From Gemmobacter nectariphilus DSM 15620 (GTDB taxonomy: Bacteria > Pseudomonadota > Alphaproteobacteria > Rhodobacterales > Rhodobacteraceae): a DNA stretch of 64,000 bases. Shown here piece after piece: positions 51,501 to 61,838 of the stretch. The stretch's first letter is position 1. Each line of letters starts with the position of its first letter. The stretch lies in assembly GCF_000429765.1 (NCBI RefSeq), contig NZ_AUCM01000007.1, positions 1 through 64,000 of the forward strand, in the 5' to 3' direction. The notes under the pieces are model-generated. The model saw only the letters and a program-made list of their open reading frames with translations. It did no database searches and had not been told where the DNA came from. The position numbers were made by a program, and so were the translations under genes.

Positions 51501-54500
51501 AACCCTCCAGCGACAAGGCGAACGAGGTGGAATCGACATCCGTTCCCGTCACGGTTCCGGTCAGGCCAGACGTGACATGGTCAAGCCCGGGGGCCTGTTC
51601 CGTGACCGCGCCGGCGACAACTCCGGTCAGAACCGGCGCGTCGTTGCTGCCGGTTGCCGTGATGGCAAACGGCAGCAGTGTCGTCACCATGCTGTCATCG
51701 ACCAGCCGGATCAGGAAAACCGCCACCTGCGTTTGATTGATGGCAAGCGCCTCGATCGCAGCCGCGTCCTTGACGAACTCGTAGGCCCCCGTTGCGCTGT
51801 CCAGGTAAAGGGTGCCAAGCGCATGAGCCAGGGACAGATCGAACCCGTCGCGGCTGGTATCCTCCAGACCGCCCGAGATCGACCATGTCAGCGCATCGCC
51901 ATCGGGATCGCTGCCCGCAAAGGTGCCCGAAAGCCCCGTGTCGGTCGTCGTCGTGGCGCCGGCATCCTCGGTGATCGAGGCAGAGCCGACGGTCAGGACG
52001 GGCCGATCTTCGCCGCCACCAAGGTTGACCGTCCAGTCGCGGCTGTCGATGGCGCCTTCTGCGTCAACGACCTGCATCGTGAACGACTCGGTGGCGATGT
52101 CACCCGCGTCCAGCCCCTCGACCGCCGCGCCGGGCACATATTCCCAGGCGCCGGAGGCCGTGTTCAGGTAGAGCGTGCCATAGGTGCCGCTCGCACTATA
52201 GTCAAAACCAGCGCGCGAGTCATCGGCCGCGCCATCCGCGACGCTGAAGGTGAACGCGTTGTCGACGTCTGTTGCCGTCAGCGTGCCCGTCAGGTTCGCG
52301 GTGCCAAGCGCCGAAGAAAGCGGCACTTCGACCACAGACCCATTCGCGGACAGCGCGCCCAGAACGGGGGCGTCATTCACCGGGGCAAGGTTGATGAAAG
52401 TCGAGCCCGGCACGCCGGTATCCCCTTCGACATCCACCGAGGTCACGCGCACTTCGCGCTGCACGTCCGAGGGGGCCTCGGAGGTGTTGGCGTATTTCAC
52501 CGCCCGCAGTGCGGTCTGGAAGACGGTGCTGTCCAGACCTTGCGCCGGAATGGCGGTAAAGGTGATCTGGGTGGCGCCGGTGACCGACAAGGTGCCGGTG
52601 CCATCGTGGCTGACCACGATCCCCAGCGCTTCGATCGAGGCCAGCGAGTCAAGCGCCAGCCCTTCGAAGGCGCCGTCCTGCGGGTTCGTCAGCGTCAGCG
52701 TGATCGCGTGCAGCGTGCCGTCCTGGATGGTCAGTTCGGCATCCTGGGTGGCGACAAAGATCGGGGCGTCGCCTTCGGTAAAGGTGACGGTCCGGTCGGT
52801 GCCTGCCACGGTCTGGCCGTTCATGTCGACAACGGCACCCCAGCGGACATACACCGTCTGGATGGCGCTGGTGCTGGCCGTGCCACCGCCCGGCTGGGTC
52901 GAGGCGTTGTCCGTCACGGTGACCGTGACAGCGCGGCCGCCATGCGTCGCGTTGGGGTTGGTGTTGTGATAGGTCAGCGTCGCCAGCGCGGCCTGATAGT
53001 CGGCCGCCGTTGCGGTGCCGCTCAGCGTCAGGGCCGTTGCCCCCGTCAGGCCCGCCGTGCCGGTGCCGTTTCCGGCGATGGTGATCGTCTTGCCGCCCGC
53101 GACATAATTGCCGCCCAGCGTGGTGCCCAGCGTCTCCCAGGTGGTGCCGAACAGGTTGTCCAGCGCCAGCGGATCCAGCGTGACCGTGACGCGCGTGATC
53201 TGATCGCCGACATCGGGATCGGCAAGTGTCACGTCAGGCCCGAACAGCGCAACGGCAGGACCGCGGGGCGCAAAGGTCACGCTGCCGTCAAAGCCGTCTG
53301 CCGCCCCGTTCAGATCCACGATGGGGGCGTCATTCTGCGCCGTGATGACCCCGCGCACGACATCCGAGGCCACCGAGAACGCAGTCGCCGCGCCCCGGTC
53401 AGAGACATCGACGACATCGCCGGTGGCCCCCGTCGCGCCATCCCAGGCATGATAGGTGAACCGGGCGACGTTGGCGTTCGCGCCATCCCCCACCAGGCGG
53501 ATCAGCGTGCTGGGGCCCAGCAGCAGCGCCCCGGTGACCGACGGCGCATGGTGGCTGAAATCGACCCAGACAGCGCCATCGAAATACTGCCACCGTCCGG
53601 TGCCGGGGCCATCATCCGACGTGCCGATGACGGCGATCCCCGTGGCGGCACCTTCGCTTCCAACGGGCGAGGGCGCGTCTTCGTCGACGATCCGCGCCTT
53701 GCCGGTGCCGAACAGGGTGGACACCGCAACCCCGGCCGAGGCCGCGTCCTCGGTGATGGTGGTCAGCAGAACGTTCCCGGGGGTCAGCACCGGCGCGTCG
53801 TTCTGCGCGGTGATGGCAAAGGTCAGCGTATTGGCCACCGGGTCCATGTCGACCCCGCCATTGGCGGTGCCGCCATCGTCTTGCACCCGGAAGGTGAAGC
53901 TGGCCCCTGGCGAGCCGGCCGCATTGCGCGTGGCAAGATAGGTCAGCAGCCCGCTGTCGATATCCTCGGCGCTGATCGTCTGACCGGCGGTGACGGCCAC
54001 GCCGTCCAGAAACAGCCGCCCCGACACCGGAAGGGTCGCGATGCGCACCGCCAGGAAATCGTTGGCCGGCAGGTCGCTGTCGCTGAACCCGAAGTCCGCC
54101 AGCGCCAACGCATGTTCCACATCCTCGGTCACGGTGATGGTGGCGTCGGTCCCCTGCGGGGCATCGTTGACCGGGGTGATCGTCACCGTCGCATCGGCCG
54201 GCAGACCCTCGTTGCCGTCGATATCCACGGTGCTGACCGTGATGGTCCGGGTTGCGCTGGTGTCCGGCCCGTCGGCAAGGTTGCGATAGGCCACGGCGCG
54301 CAGCGCGATCTGCATCGTCGAGGCATCGACCCCGGCCGCACTGTGGAAGACCACGGTGCCGGTGCCCTCGCCGCTGATCGAAATGCCGGCATTCGTCAGG
54401 AAGGTCCGGGCCGCGTTGCTGATGACCGAAAGCTGTTCGTCCGGGTCAAGGCCATGCGGCGGCGCGATCTGCACGGTCATCGTGCGGATCAGGCCGCCCT

Positions 54501-57500
54501 GATCCGTCAGCGTCGCTTGCGAGGTGGCGATCGCCACTGCGGCGCCACCTTCGATGAAGGTGACATCGTTCCCGCGCGCGTCGCCTGCGCTGCCGTCCAG
54601 ATCGACCACCGGCGCCCAGCGGACATCGACATTGACCGTGGCAAGAACCGGGCCCGCAACATAAACAGAGCCGGCGGATGCGACGATCCCCGTCACATCG
54701 TCAAAGAAGCCGACGGTTGCCCCGGTGACCAGACCAGCAACCGGCGCCGAGGCAACAAAGGTTGCCGCGTCGATGATCTCGGCCACGACAACGCCGGTGT
54801 CGTTATCGTTGATCAGGATGTGCTGGCCCACGGTGACCGCCGGCATGGCTTGCGACGTATGCACGACGGAGCTGTTCGACAGCTGGCCGCCATCGTCCAT
54901 GCCGCTGATCGTGACCGTGCGGACCCCGGCATAGGCGTTGGGGTTTGCGTTGTCATAGGTGATGTCGCGCAGAATGGTCTGCCAGACGTCATGGCTGGCC
55001 GTTCCGGTGATGATGATCCGCGTATCGGTGCTGGCCGGATCCAGCGCAAGGCCATTGTCCGCCATCGCGGCAAGCGCGGTGGTTCCCAGCGTCAGGGTTT
55101 CCTGCAAGAAGCCCTGTTCGTTGTCGCGCGCACCGGTGCTCAGTTCCACCGTGACCGATGTCAGGGTGTCGCTGTCAATGTCCGACAGCGACAGATTGCC
55201 TGCGATCACGACCGCATCGGCGCGCGGATGGAAGATGACCGTTTCATCCTGCCCCGAGGACAGCAGCACGACATTCGAGGCCGTCCCCGCCCCATCGGTC
55301 GTGAAATCAAAGCGGCTCAGGTTGTCGCGCGCGCCGGTGGTGGCGGCCGTCAGCGTGACCGATCCATCGCCGCTGTCCACCGCCGTCCAGTTGGTGAAAC
55401 TTGCGCCGGCAAAGGCGCTGGCGATCTCGCGCGCGGTCGAGCTGGCGCCGATCTCCACGACCGCACCATCGAAGTGAATGGTGGTTGCCTCGGTCGTCGG
55501 CAGGAAGCGCACCACCTCGACTTCGGCAACATCGATGGCGCCGTCGGTCAGGATGCCACCATTGGCGTCGATGATCGGCGCATCGTTCACGGCAAGAACG
55601 TCGATGGTGCTGGTGCCGGCAGGCTGGAACGCGATGCCATCATCGCTGATGGCATAGCCGAGCGTGGCGGTGACATCATTGAGGTTCGGCGGCGCCAGAT
55701 AGCTGACCTGCCCCGACGCAAGCCACGCGGTCAGCAAGGCCACACTCGTTGCCTGAACGGTCAGCGTGCCGGTATCGGATCCCGTCACCGCAACCCCTTG
55801 CATGGGGGCAGCGCGCAGCGTTCCAAGATCGACGGACAGTTGCAGCGCGATCGTGGCGGAATCGGGTTCCGTGATGACCAGCGTCGTCAGATCCAGCGTC
55901 GTCGCCACATCTTCGTAGACATCGGCCAGAACGGGCACGATGCCGGTCAGCGTGGCCTTGTCATCGGCGCCCAGGATCGAGACGCGCAGAACGGCGGTGT
56001 CGGTCAGGTTGTCGCCATCGCGGACGGTATAGTTGAACGTGTCATACAGCGGCGCGCTGCCGGTGTTCAGCGCCTGCACCGCAGCATTGTCGTTGTTCAC
56101 CACATAGGTGTAGCCGCCGTCCTGGTCGACCGTCAGGGTGCCAAAGCGCCCGGCGATGGTAAAGCTCGTGCCGGACAGCGTTGCCGCCGTGCCCTGCCCT
56201 TCGAACATCCCGGTGCGGACAGAGGTGATGGTCCAGCTGACAAAGTTGGAATCGGTGTCGTTATCAACCAGGCTGCCGGTGGCATCGGCGCCGGGCGTCG
56301 CGTTTGCAACGCCCCCCGCCTCGGTCGCGGTGGCCGTGTCGTCGATGGCGGTCGGCGCCGCAGAACCGACCGGCAGAACGGTGCTTTGCGCCATCACCGT
56401 CTCAGTGGTGCCCTGATCGTCGGTATAGGTGACCACCGCGCGCAGATCGGACCCCGACTGCTGGACGGTCGGGATATAGGTATCGCCTGTTGCACCGGCG
56501 ATATTGGTCCAGCCGGTTTCGCCATAGGGCCGGATCTGCCACTGGACCGACGGGTTTGCGCTGGTGGTGCCATCGCCATCCGAAATGGTGACGCTGATCG
56601 CCTCGCCCGGTGCGACGGCCCCGGGGGTCAGCGTGGCGGTTCCGGTCTGATTCACGTTCTCGACGGTCAGCGCGCCCGACACCGGGGTTTCCACAAAGCC
56701 CGCAGCATCCGCATAGAAGGCCGCGACGCGGACGTCCTTGCCGACCTCGGCCTGGGTCAGGGTCAGCGTCTGGTCCGTGCCGCGCCCGCCGCCGATATCG
56801 ATCCAGTCATTGCCGTCCCAGACCTGCCACTGATAGCGCACCTCGCTTGCGGTGCCGTCCAGATCGGTGCCCAGCACCGCCGTCAGCGTCTGCCCTTCGG
56901 TCGGGATGCCGGAAACGGTGACGCTGCCAGGGTCGTTGACCGAATAGGCCGCGGTGTTCGGGGCCGTGCCAGCGCCCGTTGCAAGGTCGATGCGGAAGGT
57001 GGCCGTGGCGGTCGATCCGCCGTTGAGCTCGGTGCCGGTGATGACAAGGGCGATATAGGGATAGCCGCCAACCGGGTTGCCGGTGATGGTGACGCCAGAG
57101 GCGCCTTCATCGGTATAGGACAGGCCAAGATCTGCAAGGCTGACCATCTGCCCATTGACGAAGGCCGTGACAGCATGGGTGATGCCCGACTGCGTCGCTG
57201 TGCCGTCAACGGCGCCATCCGGGTCGGTGAAGGGCGCTGCAATGGCCAGGCTGATCGGCGTGCCCGGCTCGATCGCCACATCCGCGGGCGGGTTCGTCAG
57301 GACAAGGGGGTCGTTCGCGTTGCTCGCCGTCAGCGAGACAGTGACGGGGTCCGAAAGCACCCCGCCAACGTCCGCGACCACCTCGAAGTCCGGCAGCGTG
57401 GCCCCGGCAGGCGGATTGCCGCTGAACGTGCCGGTCTGATAGTCAAAGCTCAGCCACTCGGGCCAGACATCGGGCCCGACGACAGTGGCCGAATAGGTAA

Positions 57501-60500
57501 CGGGGGTGCCCGGTGCTGCCGTGATGTTGAACAGGCTGGCCGGCAGGGTAAAGCTTTGCACGCCCGGCCCGTCAAAGGCCGTGGCGGAATAGCTGGTGGC
57601 CGCTGCGGAAACCGCTGTCGTCAGGGTGTCGGCGTCGGCGTCGATGATCAGCCGGAACTGGGTTGCCGCGCTGCCCTGCGAATAGCTGCCCTGAACCGTA
57701 TCGTAGGCCACCACACGGATCGCCGTGTTCACCGCAGTCCCGTCGCCATACAGCGTGCCGGTCACCGGGTCGAATTTCAGCGCATCGTTGGTGTTGTCGA
57801 TCACCGTATAGGTTTCGACACCGCTTGCATCCATGGACACGGTGAAGACGTGCAGTTCCAGCCCGTCCGGGCTGTCCGGGTCGCTGAACAGATCGGTCGG
57901 CAGGGCATAAGACCAGCCGCCGCCCTGGACGCTGGGGGTGAGAGTCAGAAATTCGGAATGAAAGGTTCCGCCGAAATCTGCGGTGGTCAGGTCGGTGCCG
58001 TTGGTTGCATCCAGCCGGGTGATCCGCACATCGGGCGAAGCTGGCCAGATATGTTCGACGGTATAGTTGGTAAAGGTGCCAGCCGCGAAAGCCGCCGCGA
58101 CCTCGTCGGGCGTGACCAAATTCCCGAACCGGACCAAAGTGCCGGCAATGTCGGCCCCAGACCCGCTATATGTGCCATCCGAGAACGTCAGGGTGACGGT
58201 CTCATAGAGACCATCATTGGTACCCGGCATGGAGTCGGCGCCGTCTGTGCCGTTTTGCACAACGTCGACCTGATAGCTTGCGCCGTCGATGAGGATCGTC
58301 GAACCGTCAACGAAGTCGGTCCAGTCGCCATCGAATTGGGCGACAAGCTGAACGACGCCGAGGCCCAGGTCGGTGGCCGTATAGGTGCCAGAATACAGGT
58401 TTATGGTTTCGGCAACCGCTGCGGCAGCCTCTGCCGCCGTCAGGGCGGTGCCAAGCGTGATCGTCTGGCCGTCAAAGGTGATCGTCTGCCCGCCCATTGC
58501 AAAATCGAAGGTGGCCCATGTCACCTCGCGCGGGGCGGTGCCGGCGATCAGTTCCTGGGCGTTGTCGACGGTCGGGGGCAGGTTGTTCACCGTGACGGTG
58601 AAGGTGTCCGCTGCGATCGCGCCCAGAGTGTCCTCGGCGGTGACGGTGATCGTCAGATCCTTGTCCGCCCAGTCCAGCGGCGGGGTGCCCGAGAAGCTGC
58701 GCGTTGCCTCGTCAAAGGTCAGCCAGGACGTCACATCGCCAGGATTGCCCGATGTCGTGCTGCCCAGCGTGATTGCCCCGATGGGCTGGCCATCGACCGC
58801 CGTCACCTGGGCCGTATAGGTCAGCCCGTCGCCTTCGGCATCGGTGAACGCATCTGCCGGAACGGCAAAAGTCCAGGGGGTCAGATTGTCGATCACCTGA
58901 TCGGCGATAGCGGCGCGCAGTTGCGGCACATCATTCGTTCCGGTCAGCGTCACGGTCAGCGTCTGCGCGCCGATCCCGCCTTCCAGATCCTCGGCCAGGA
59001 ACGCAAAGCTGTCGGTCGCATCAACTCCCTCGGGCAGGGCGTTGATGGCCAGCCATTGGTCGGGCGCATAGCTCCAGGCCCTGGTCGCGGCGTTCAGCGT
59101 CAGCGTGCCGTAGCGACCCTGATAGGTCCAGATCGTCTGGTCGGATCCGTTGACGGACGAGACCCCGCCACGCAGGGAGTAGACAAGATCGCCTGCGGAA
59201 TCCTCGATATCCGTCGCGGCAATCACACCCGAAAGCTGCGCGATGTTCGCGGTCAGGTGCGAGGCCTGGCTATCTGCGCTGGCGGTATCCAGCAGGCTGA
59301 TGGTCGGCGCGGTTCCCGAGAACACGGGCAGGTCATTCACCGGCATCACGGTGATGGAAACGGTGCGGTTCACCGTGCTCAGGCCGGAATCGGACGCAGC
59401 CGTGGTGGTGTTGAAGGTGTCGCCCGTCTCCAGCGGCGTGGCCAGTTGTGCGGCCGCCATCGTGCTGTCCAGTGCCCGGACGGTCAGCCCGCCAGCCGGC
59501 CCGTTGAAATTCGCCGCCGGCACGAAGCGCAGCAGATCGCCCGCCGCAACCACAATCCCCGCGCTGGCCGATACCGCGACAATGTCCACCCAGGTGGTGC
59601 CATCGGTCGAATATTGCCAGGTGCCATTCGCCCCCGACGCATCGCCAATGATGACAACGCCGCCCAGCGTGTCCCCGTTGTCGACATCCGAGAACACCTT
59701 GTCGAACAGGTTGGACACCGATTGCCCGGCCGGATCCGTCGCATCCTCGAGAATCGCGCGCATCACGGCATTGCCCGCCAGGACAGGCGCGTCATTGACC
59801 GGGGTGACGTTGATCGTCACGGATTCGCTGGAGGTGTTGCCCAGGATATCCAGCGTCGAGACCGTCAGCGTCTTGGTCGGGGCCGTCGGGTTGTCAGAGG
59901 TGTTGGCATATTCCAGCTGTGCCGACAGGGCCGACACCACCTCGGCGGTCAGGGCCGGTTCCTCGACGCGGATGTTGTCGATATACATCGACGCGCCCAG
60001 CACGGTTCCGCCGGTCGCATCGAAGGTCCCCGACACAAAGACGAACATCCAGTTGCCATCGTCCGGCACTGCCACCGTCGCGGTGCCCGACCCCGTTGCG
60101 CCATAGGAATCCAGCGCCGTGACGACCCGCGGGTTGTTCGGGTCGCTGTCCACGTCCACGAGGTAGCCGACAACATGGTACCAGTCGGCAATCTTGTTGG
60201 CTTCCCAGTCGAACTTCAGCACCATGCCGGCTGTGGCGGCAAAGGGGTCGCTGTAGACCGCCGGGCCATGGATGACCCCGTAGCCTGGCGAAAGAAGGTC
60301 GGATTCTTCCAGCCGCAGGCGGCCATCCTCGATCGTGACGATCGGGTTGTCCCAGCCGGCGACATAGTCACCATCATTGCCGCCAGGCGTCGAGCCGGGG
60401 TAATTTTGCGATTCCGGCAGGCGGAAGCCACCAACATAGGTGTTCCCAAGATCGACCATGTCGGTGAAGGCGTGCCAGCCGGTTTCCAGCGGCTGGCTGA

Positions 60501-60852
60501 AATCGCCGTTCACCACCGGCGATGTGCCCGGCAGGGTTGCGTTGTCAAAGTTGATGCGCAGCGGCTGGCCGTCCTGGCCATTCTTCACCAGGTCGATTTC
60601 GCCAACGCGCATCAGGGGCTGGCCCGAGCCCATGCCCAGATAGACCACCCGCCCTTCGAACGACAGCGCCCCGGCTGCGGTGACATCGGCCGCATCGACC
60701 AGGCGCAGGGAATCTGCGGTCTGGCTGTCGGTGATGCGAAACTCGACGTAACCCGTCCCGTAGTTGCCAGCCGTCAGCACAAGATCGCCGCCAAGCACGA
60801 TCGAGCCCTGCTGTTCGGTATAGGTCGGGGTCAGGTTGGTCCAGGTCACCAT
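48514..60852 (-). CDS. Giant type I secreted RTX adhesin, 4112 residues
   Basis: Start ATG 60852 with GGAG 9-11 nt upstream. No signal peptide. A divergent N-terminal region contains NGDFSQPLETGW (residues about 117-128), like some carbohydrate-binding lead-in domains. About ten cadherin/VCBS-type modules follow, each ending in an NDxP linker (for example PVNDAPVL, TGSNDAPVL). Five tandem Ig-like repeats of about 100 residues follow (49370-50910: DISADTG, LSADTG, LSYDTG, LSDDSG, ISNDTD). Then a Calx-beta-like domain (about 48980-49350), an RTX calcium block (NRLTGSASSETISGLAGND, about 48800-48960), and an export end PLLEASDIVIL. A fully open antisense frame is a codon-bias artefact. Likely surface adhesin; its secretion machinery is elsewhere. 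Confidence 0.93.
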   Translation of the reverse strand: MVTWTNLTPTYTEQQGSIVLGGDLVLTAGNYGTGYVEFRITDSQTADSLRLVDAADVTAAGALSFEGRVVYLGMGSGQPLMRVGEIDLVKNGQDGQPLRINFDNATLPGTSPVVNGDFSQPLETGWHAFTDMVDLGNTYVGGFRLPESQNYPGSTPGGNDGDYVAGWDNPIVTIEDGRLRLEESDLLSPGYGVIHGPAVYSDPFAATAGMVLKFDWEANKIADWYHVVGYLVDVDSDPNNPRVVTALDSYGATGSGTATVAVPDDGNWMFVFVSGTFDATGGTVLGASMYIDNIRVEEPALTAEVVSALSAQLEYANTSDNPTAPTKTLTVSTLDILGNTSSESVTINVTPVNDAPVLAGNAVMRAILEDATDPAGQSVSNLFDKVFSDVDNGDTLGGVVIIGDASGANGTWQYSTDGTTWVDIVAVSASAGIVVAAGDLLRFVPAANFNGPAGGLTVRALDSTMAAAQLATPLETGDTFNTTTAASDSGLSTVNRTVSITVMPVNDLPVFSGTAPTISLLDTASADSQASHLTANIAQLSGVIAATDIEDSAGDLVYSLRGGVSSVNGSDQTIWTYQGRYGTLTLNAATRAWSYAPDQWLAINALPEGVDATDSFAFLAEDLEGGIGAQTLTVTLTGTNDVPQLRAAIADQVIDNLTPWTFAVPADAFTDAEGDGLTYTAQVTAVDGQPIGAITLGSTTSGNPGDVTSWLTFDEATRSFSGTPPLDWADKDLTITVTAEDTLGAIAADTFTVTVNNLPPTVDNAQELIAGTAPREVTWATFDFAMGGQTITFDGQTITLGTALTAAEAAAAVAETINLYSGTYTATDLGLGVVQLVAQFDGDWTDFVDGSTILIDGASYQVDVVQNGTDGADSMPGTNDGLYETVTLTFSDGTYSGSGADIAGTLVRFGNLVTPDEVAAAFAAGTFTNYTVEHIWPASPDVRITRLDATNGTDLTTADFGGTFHSEFLTLTPSVQGGGWSYALPTDLFSDPDSPDGLELHVFTVSMDASGVETYTVIDNTNDALKFDPVTGTLYGDGTAVNTAIRVVAYDTVQGSYSQGSAATQFRLIIDADADTLTTAVSAAATSYSATAFDGPGVQSFTLPASLFNITAAPGTPVTYSATVVGPDVWPEWLSFDYQTGTFSGNPPAGATLPDFEVVADVGGVLSDPVTVSLTASNANDPLVLTNPPADVAIEPGTPISLAIAAPFTDPDGAVDGTATQSGITHAVTAFVNGQMVSLADLGLSYTDEGASGVTITGNPVGGYPYIALVITGTELNGGSTATATFRIDLATGAGTAPNTAAYSVNDPGSVTVSGIPTEGQTLTAVLGTDLDGTASEVRYQWQVWDGNDWIDIGGGRGTDQTLTLTQAEVGKDVRVAAFYADAAGFVETPVSGALTVENVNQTGTATLTPGAVAPGEAISVTISDGDGTTSANPSVQWQIRPYGETGWTNIAGATGDTYIPTVQQSGSDLRAVVTYTDDQGTTETVMAQSTVLPVGSAAPTAIDDTATATEAGGVANATPGADATGSLVDNDTDSNFVSWTITSVRTGMFEGQGTAATLSGTSFTIAGRFGTLTVDQDGGYTYVVNNDNAAVQALNTGSAPLYDTFNYTVRDGDNLTDTAVLRVSILGADDKATLTGIVPVLADVYEDVATTLDLTTLVITEPDSATIALQLSVDLGTLRAAPMQGVAVTGSDTGTLTVQATSVALLTAWLASGQVSYLAPPNLNDVTATLGYAISDDGIAFQPAGTSTIDVLAVNDAPIIDANGGILTDGAIDVAEVEVVRFLPTTEATTIHFDGAVVEIGASSTAREIASAFAGASFTNWTAVDSGDGSVTLTAATTGARDNLSRFDFTTDGAGTASNVVLLSSGQDETVIFHPRADAVVIAGNLSLSDIDSDTLTSVTVELSTGARDNEQGFLQETLTLGTTALAAMADNGLALDPASTDTRIIITGTASHDVWQTILRDITYDNANPNAYAGVRTVTISGMDDGGQLSNSSVVHTSQAMPAVTVGQHILINDNDTGVVVAEIIDAATFVASAPVAGLVTGATVGFFDDVTGIVASAGSVYVAGPVLATVNVDVRWAPVVDLDGSAGDARGNDVTFIEGGAAVAIATSQATLTDQGGLIRTMTVQIAPPHGLDPDEQLSVISNAARTFLTNAGISISGEGTGTVVFHSAAGVDASTMQIALRAVAYRNLADGPDTSATRTITVSTVDIDGNEGLPADATVTITPVNDAPQGTDATITVTEDVEHALALADFGFSDSDLPANDFLAVRIATLPVSGRLFLDGVAVTAGQTISAEDIDSGLLTYLATRNAAGSPGASFTFRVQDDGGTANGGVDMDPVANTLTFAITAQNDAPVLTPGNVLLTTITEDAASAGVAVSTLFGTGKARIVDEDAPSPVGSEGAATGIAVIGTSDDGPGTGRWQYFDGAVWVDFSHHAPSVTGALLLGPSTLIRLVGDGANANVARFTYHAWDGATGATGDVVDVSDRGAATAFSVASDVVRGVITAQNDAPIVDLNGAADGFDGSVTFAPRGPAVALFGPDVTLADPDVGDQITRVTVTLDPLALDNLFGTTWETLGTTLGGNYVAGGKTITIAGNGTGTAGLTGATALTLSGTATAADYQAALATLTYHNTNPNATHGGRAVTVTVTDNASTQPGGGTASTSAIQTVYVRWGAVVDMNGQTVAGTDRTVTFTEGDAPIFVATQDAELTIQDGTLHAITLTLTNPQDGAFEGLALDSLASIEALGIVVSHDGTGTLSVTGATQITFTAIPAQGLDSTVFQTALRAVKYANTSEAPSDVQREVRVTSVDVEGDTGVPGSTFINLAPVNDAPVLGALSANGSVVEVPLSSALGTANLTGTLTATDVDNAFTFSVADGAADDSRAGFDYSASGTYGTLYLNTASGAWEYVPGAAVEGLDAGDIATESFTMQVVDAEGAIDSRDWTVNLGGGEDRPVLTVGSASITEDAGATTTTDTGLSGTFAGSDPDGDALTWSISGGLEDTSRDGFDLSLAHALGTLYLDSATGAYEFVKDAAAIEALAINQTQVAVFLIRLVDDSMVTTLLPFAITATGSNDAPVLTGVVAGAVTEQAPGLDHVTSGLTGTVTGTDVDSTSFALSLEGSDTSTDPDYNREKSTAFGTFYLDTATGDYAFAPDDAAIDALNEGEVVTVSADIVANDSNGGASRATFTVTLTGANDAPLLLGVPVQGGVVDGGTAFARNPLVLEFNEDVAFGTGTIVLNGPLGEVESFDVTTGLGSNGGSVRIEGNRLIVTPGAALAAETPYHLLVDGTAVHDLADPALDFAGLTLATDLDFTTGRLITVADIDISADTGALDTDFITNTAIQTVTATLSQALIAGETLWGSVNGGQTWSDITAFASGADVAWAGAQLAGANSLALRVEHGAGNFGETESVDYRLDTLAPGRRVMKAALSADTGTSATDFVTAEANQTITGRLNRVLLADEQLQGRVDAGDAWETIAVGVNQRNFVWSGVTLSQGDHALELRVVDLAGNANTFSTDYTLVNDGPTTTVGGVALSYDTGIAGDLITRISSQTITATLSAALASGEKLFGSSNGGLSWVDLTRKVSGTSLTWQKARLVDGDQTIQFKIQGASGAWSEISETAYVLDRTAPAVAISGFALSDDSGLSGTDLVTNVAGQTVTGLLSRALADGESLQVSQDGGASWTDATASVTGTDLALTGVTLADGRNTLQFRVIDTAANTSAVASMVITLDTAAPTNGVQAGSIHISNDTDTAGDFVTYAVAQTVTARLESVLSGDERLMGSVDGGATWDDITGSVRRNLVTWKTATLEVGTHDIMFRVSDSAGNTGPVESQEYTLLERQPTVASIIAIDADKLEGTSRDATPFTFEVSLSDAVDWDIELGWAVSPRVGADNVAGTDDFPGSSLPSGTLLLRAGETVATLVVNVGADRYFSQDEAFTVTISSVESAVSFAQASAHGLIRNDDNLSGTSGRNRLTGSASSETISGLAGNDTINAGTGDDTLIGGSGLDSLTGGDGADVFVFDQTPKASEADVITDFVSGLDQIALARAVFGAAGLPGILDDAAFALGTAPTDATDRLIYDDATGRLFWDADGTGRSATVLLATLQGSPLLEASDIVIL

Positions 60853-61838
60853 TTGTAAACTCTCCGGTTACGTCCAGCCAGCGGCCTTTCTGGCCGGCGA
60901 CGACGCCAATTGCGTGCATATCGTCCCGAGATAGCGCGAAACGCCCGCAACCCATTCATCTGCTTATGAAATTTCCGTATCTATTCCGTCTGGGCCGCCG
61001 TGACCTCAGGCGGGGAGCCAGCCATAAGGATGAGCGCGCAGGCATACGGCTGGTCGTTGGATGGTCCCTTGGCACGGCGCGAAATCAGGTGCGGCCTTGA
61101 AGGCCGCAACCGGCTTTGCCCGACTGGCTATGGGCTTGTCCCTGCGCCGGTTGCAGGCGGGCACAGCGGCCAGAATCACCTTTGGCGCGGCGATTTCTTC
61201 AACCAGATCGGCGGTCTTTGGCATGGTGCGGCGCTATCTTGGCAGCCTTGCCCAAGCCAGGGGCGCACCTTGGGCTGCAAGGCAGAACCGATCATTCCAC
61301 CGCTTCGCGGGCCGTGGGACGAACCCGCCGTCCGTCACGCATTGCAAGCGGCGCTTCGGCCTGTGCACGGACCCTTGCCATCAACCCTGTGTGGGCAGCA
61401 CCAGGGACATCTGCGCCAATGCCCTGACCGACCCCGTTCAAGGCCGAAGCCACCCTTGTCGCCCCGCGCTTGAGCCGCAGCCAAAGGCCCGTGCAATGCG
61501 CCTGCGGCTGATGAATCGGCGTCAGGAAAGCGGTCCCCCGACGGCTTGCCGACCCCCTGCCGTCCTGCGCGGAACCCGCCGTTCATCGACACCCGGACGA
61601 CCGTGGCCCGTGGAAAAGATCGGACACGGCCACGCGATCCGCAAGGCGCCAGCTGGACCAGTTCCCTTGCGTCAGCCGCAATATCGGCTCGCGCGCGATG
61701 CGCGCCCTTCAGCAGATCAACGCGTCCTCACCCTAATTGAGTTGATCTGAAATAAGACATCTGCAAGCCTTCCATCTGTGTCTTGGCCAGCCCGTCGGAG
61801 GAGTGCTGGCCGTCAGAGGCACATGGGAGGAGTATCAC
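60853..61838. other. Non-coding stretch, 986 bp
   Basis: No gene is convincing. The longest open frames (for example a 229-residue one at 61061-61750) have no motif, ribosome-binding site or normal codon use. A near-perfect 8-bp palindrome GCGGCCTT-G-AAGGCCGC lies at 61091-61107. No transposase remnant or terminal repeats were found. The left end must hold the promoter of the giant adhesin, the right end that of the monooxygenase. Confidence 0.45.

Noticed and set aside
48556-60858. A 4100-residue open frame on the plus strand opposite the giant adhesin
   Set aside because: It is an exact antisense shadow; the translation is full of Arg, Gly, Pro and Gln with no domain, and openness follows from avoidance of TTA, CTA and TCA codons on the sense strand.
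61061-61750. 229-residue ORF in the 1-kb gap
   Set aside because: No ribosome-binding site, motif, signal or normal codon use; overlaps other equally poor frames.
60853-61838. Insertion-sequence remnant
   Set aside because: No transposase motif, terminal inverted repeats or target duplication could be seen.
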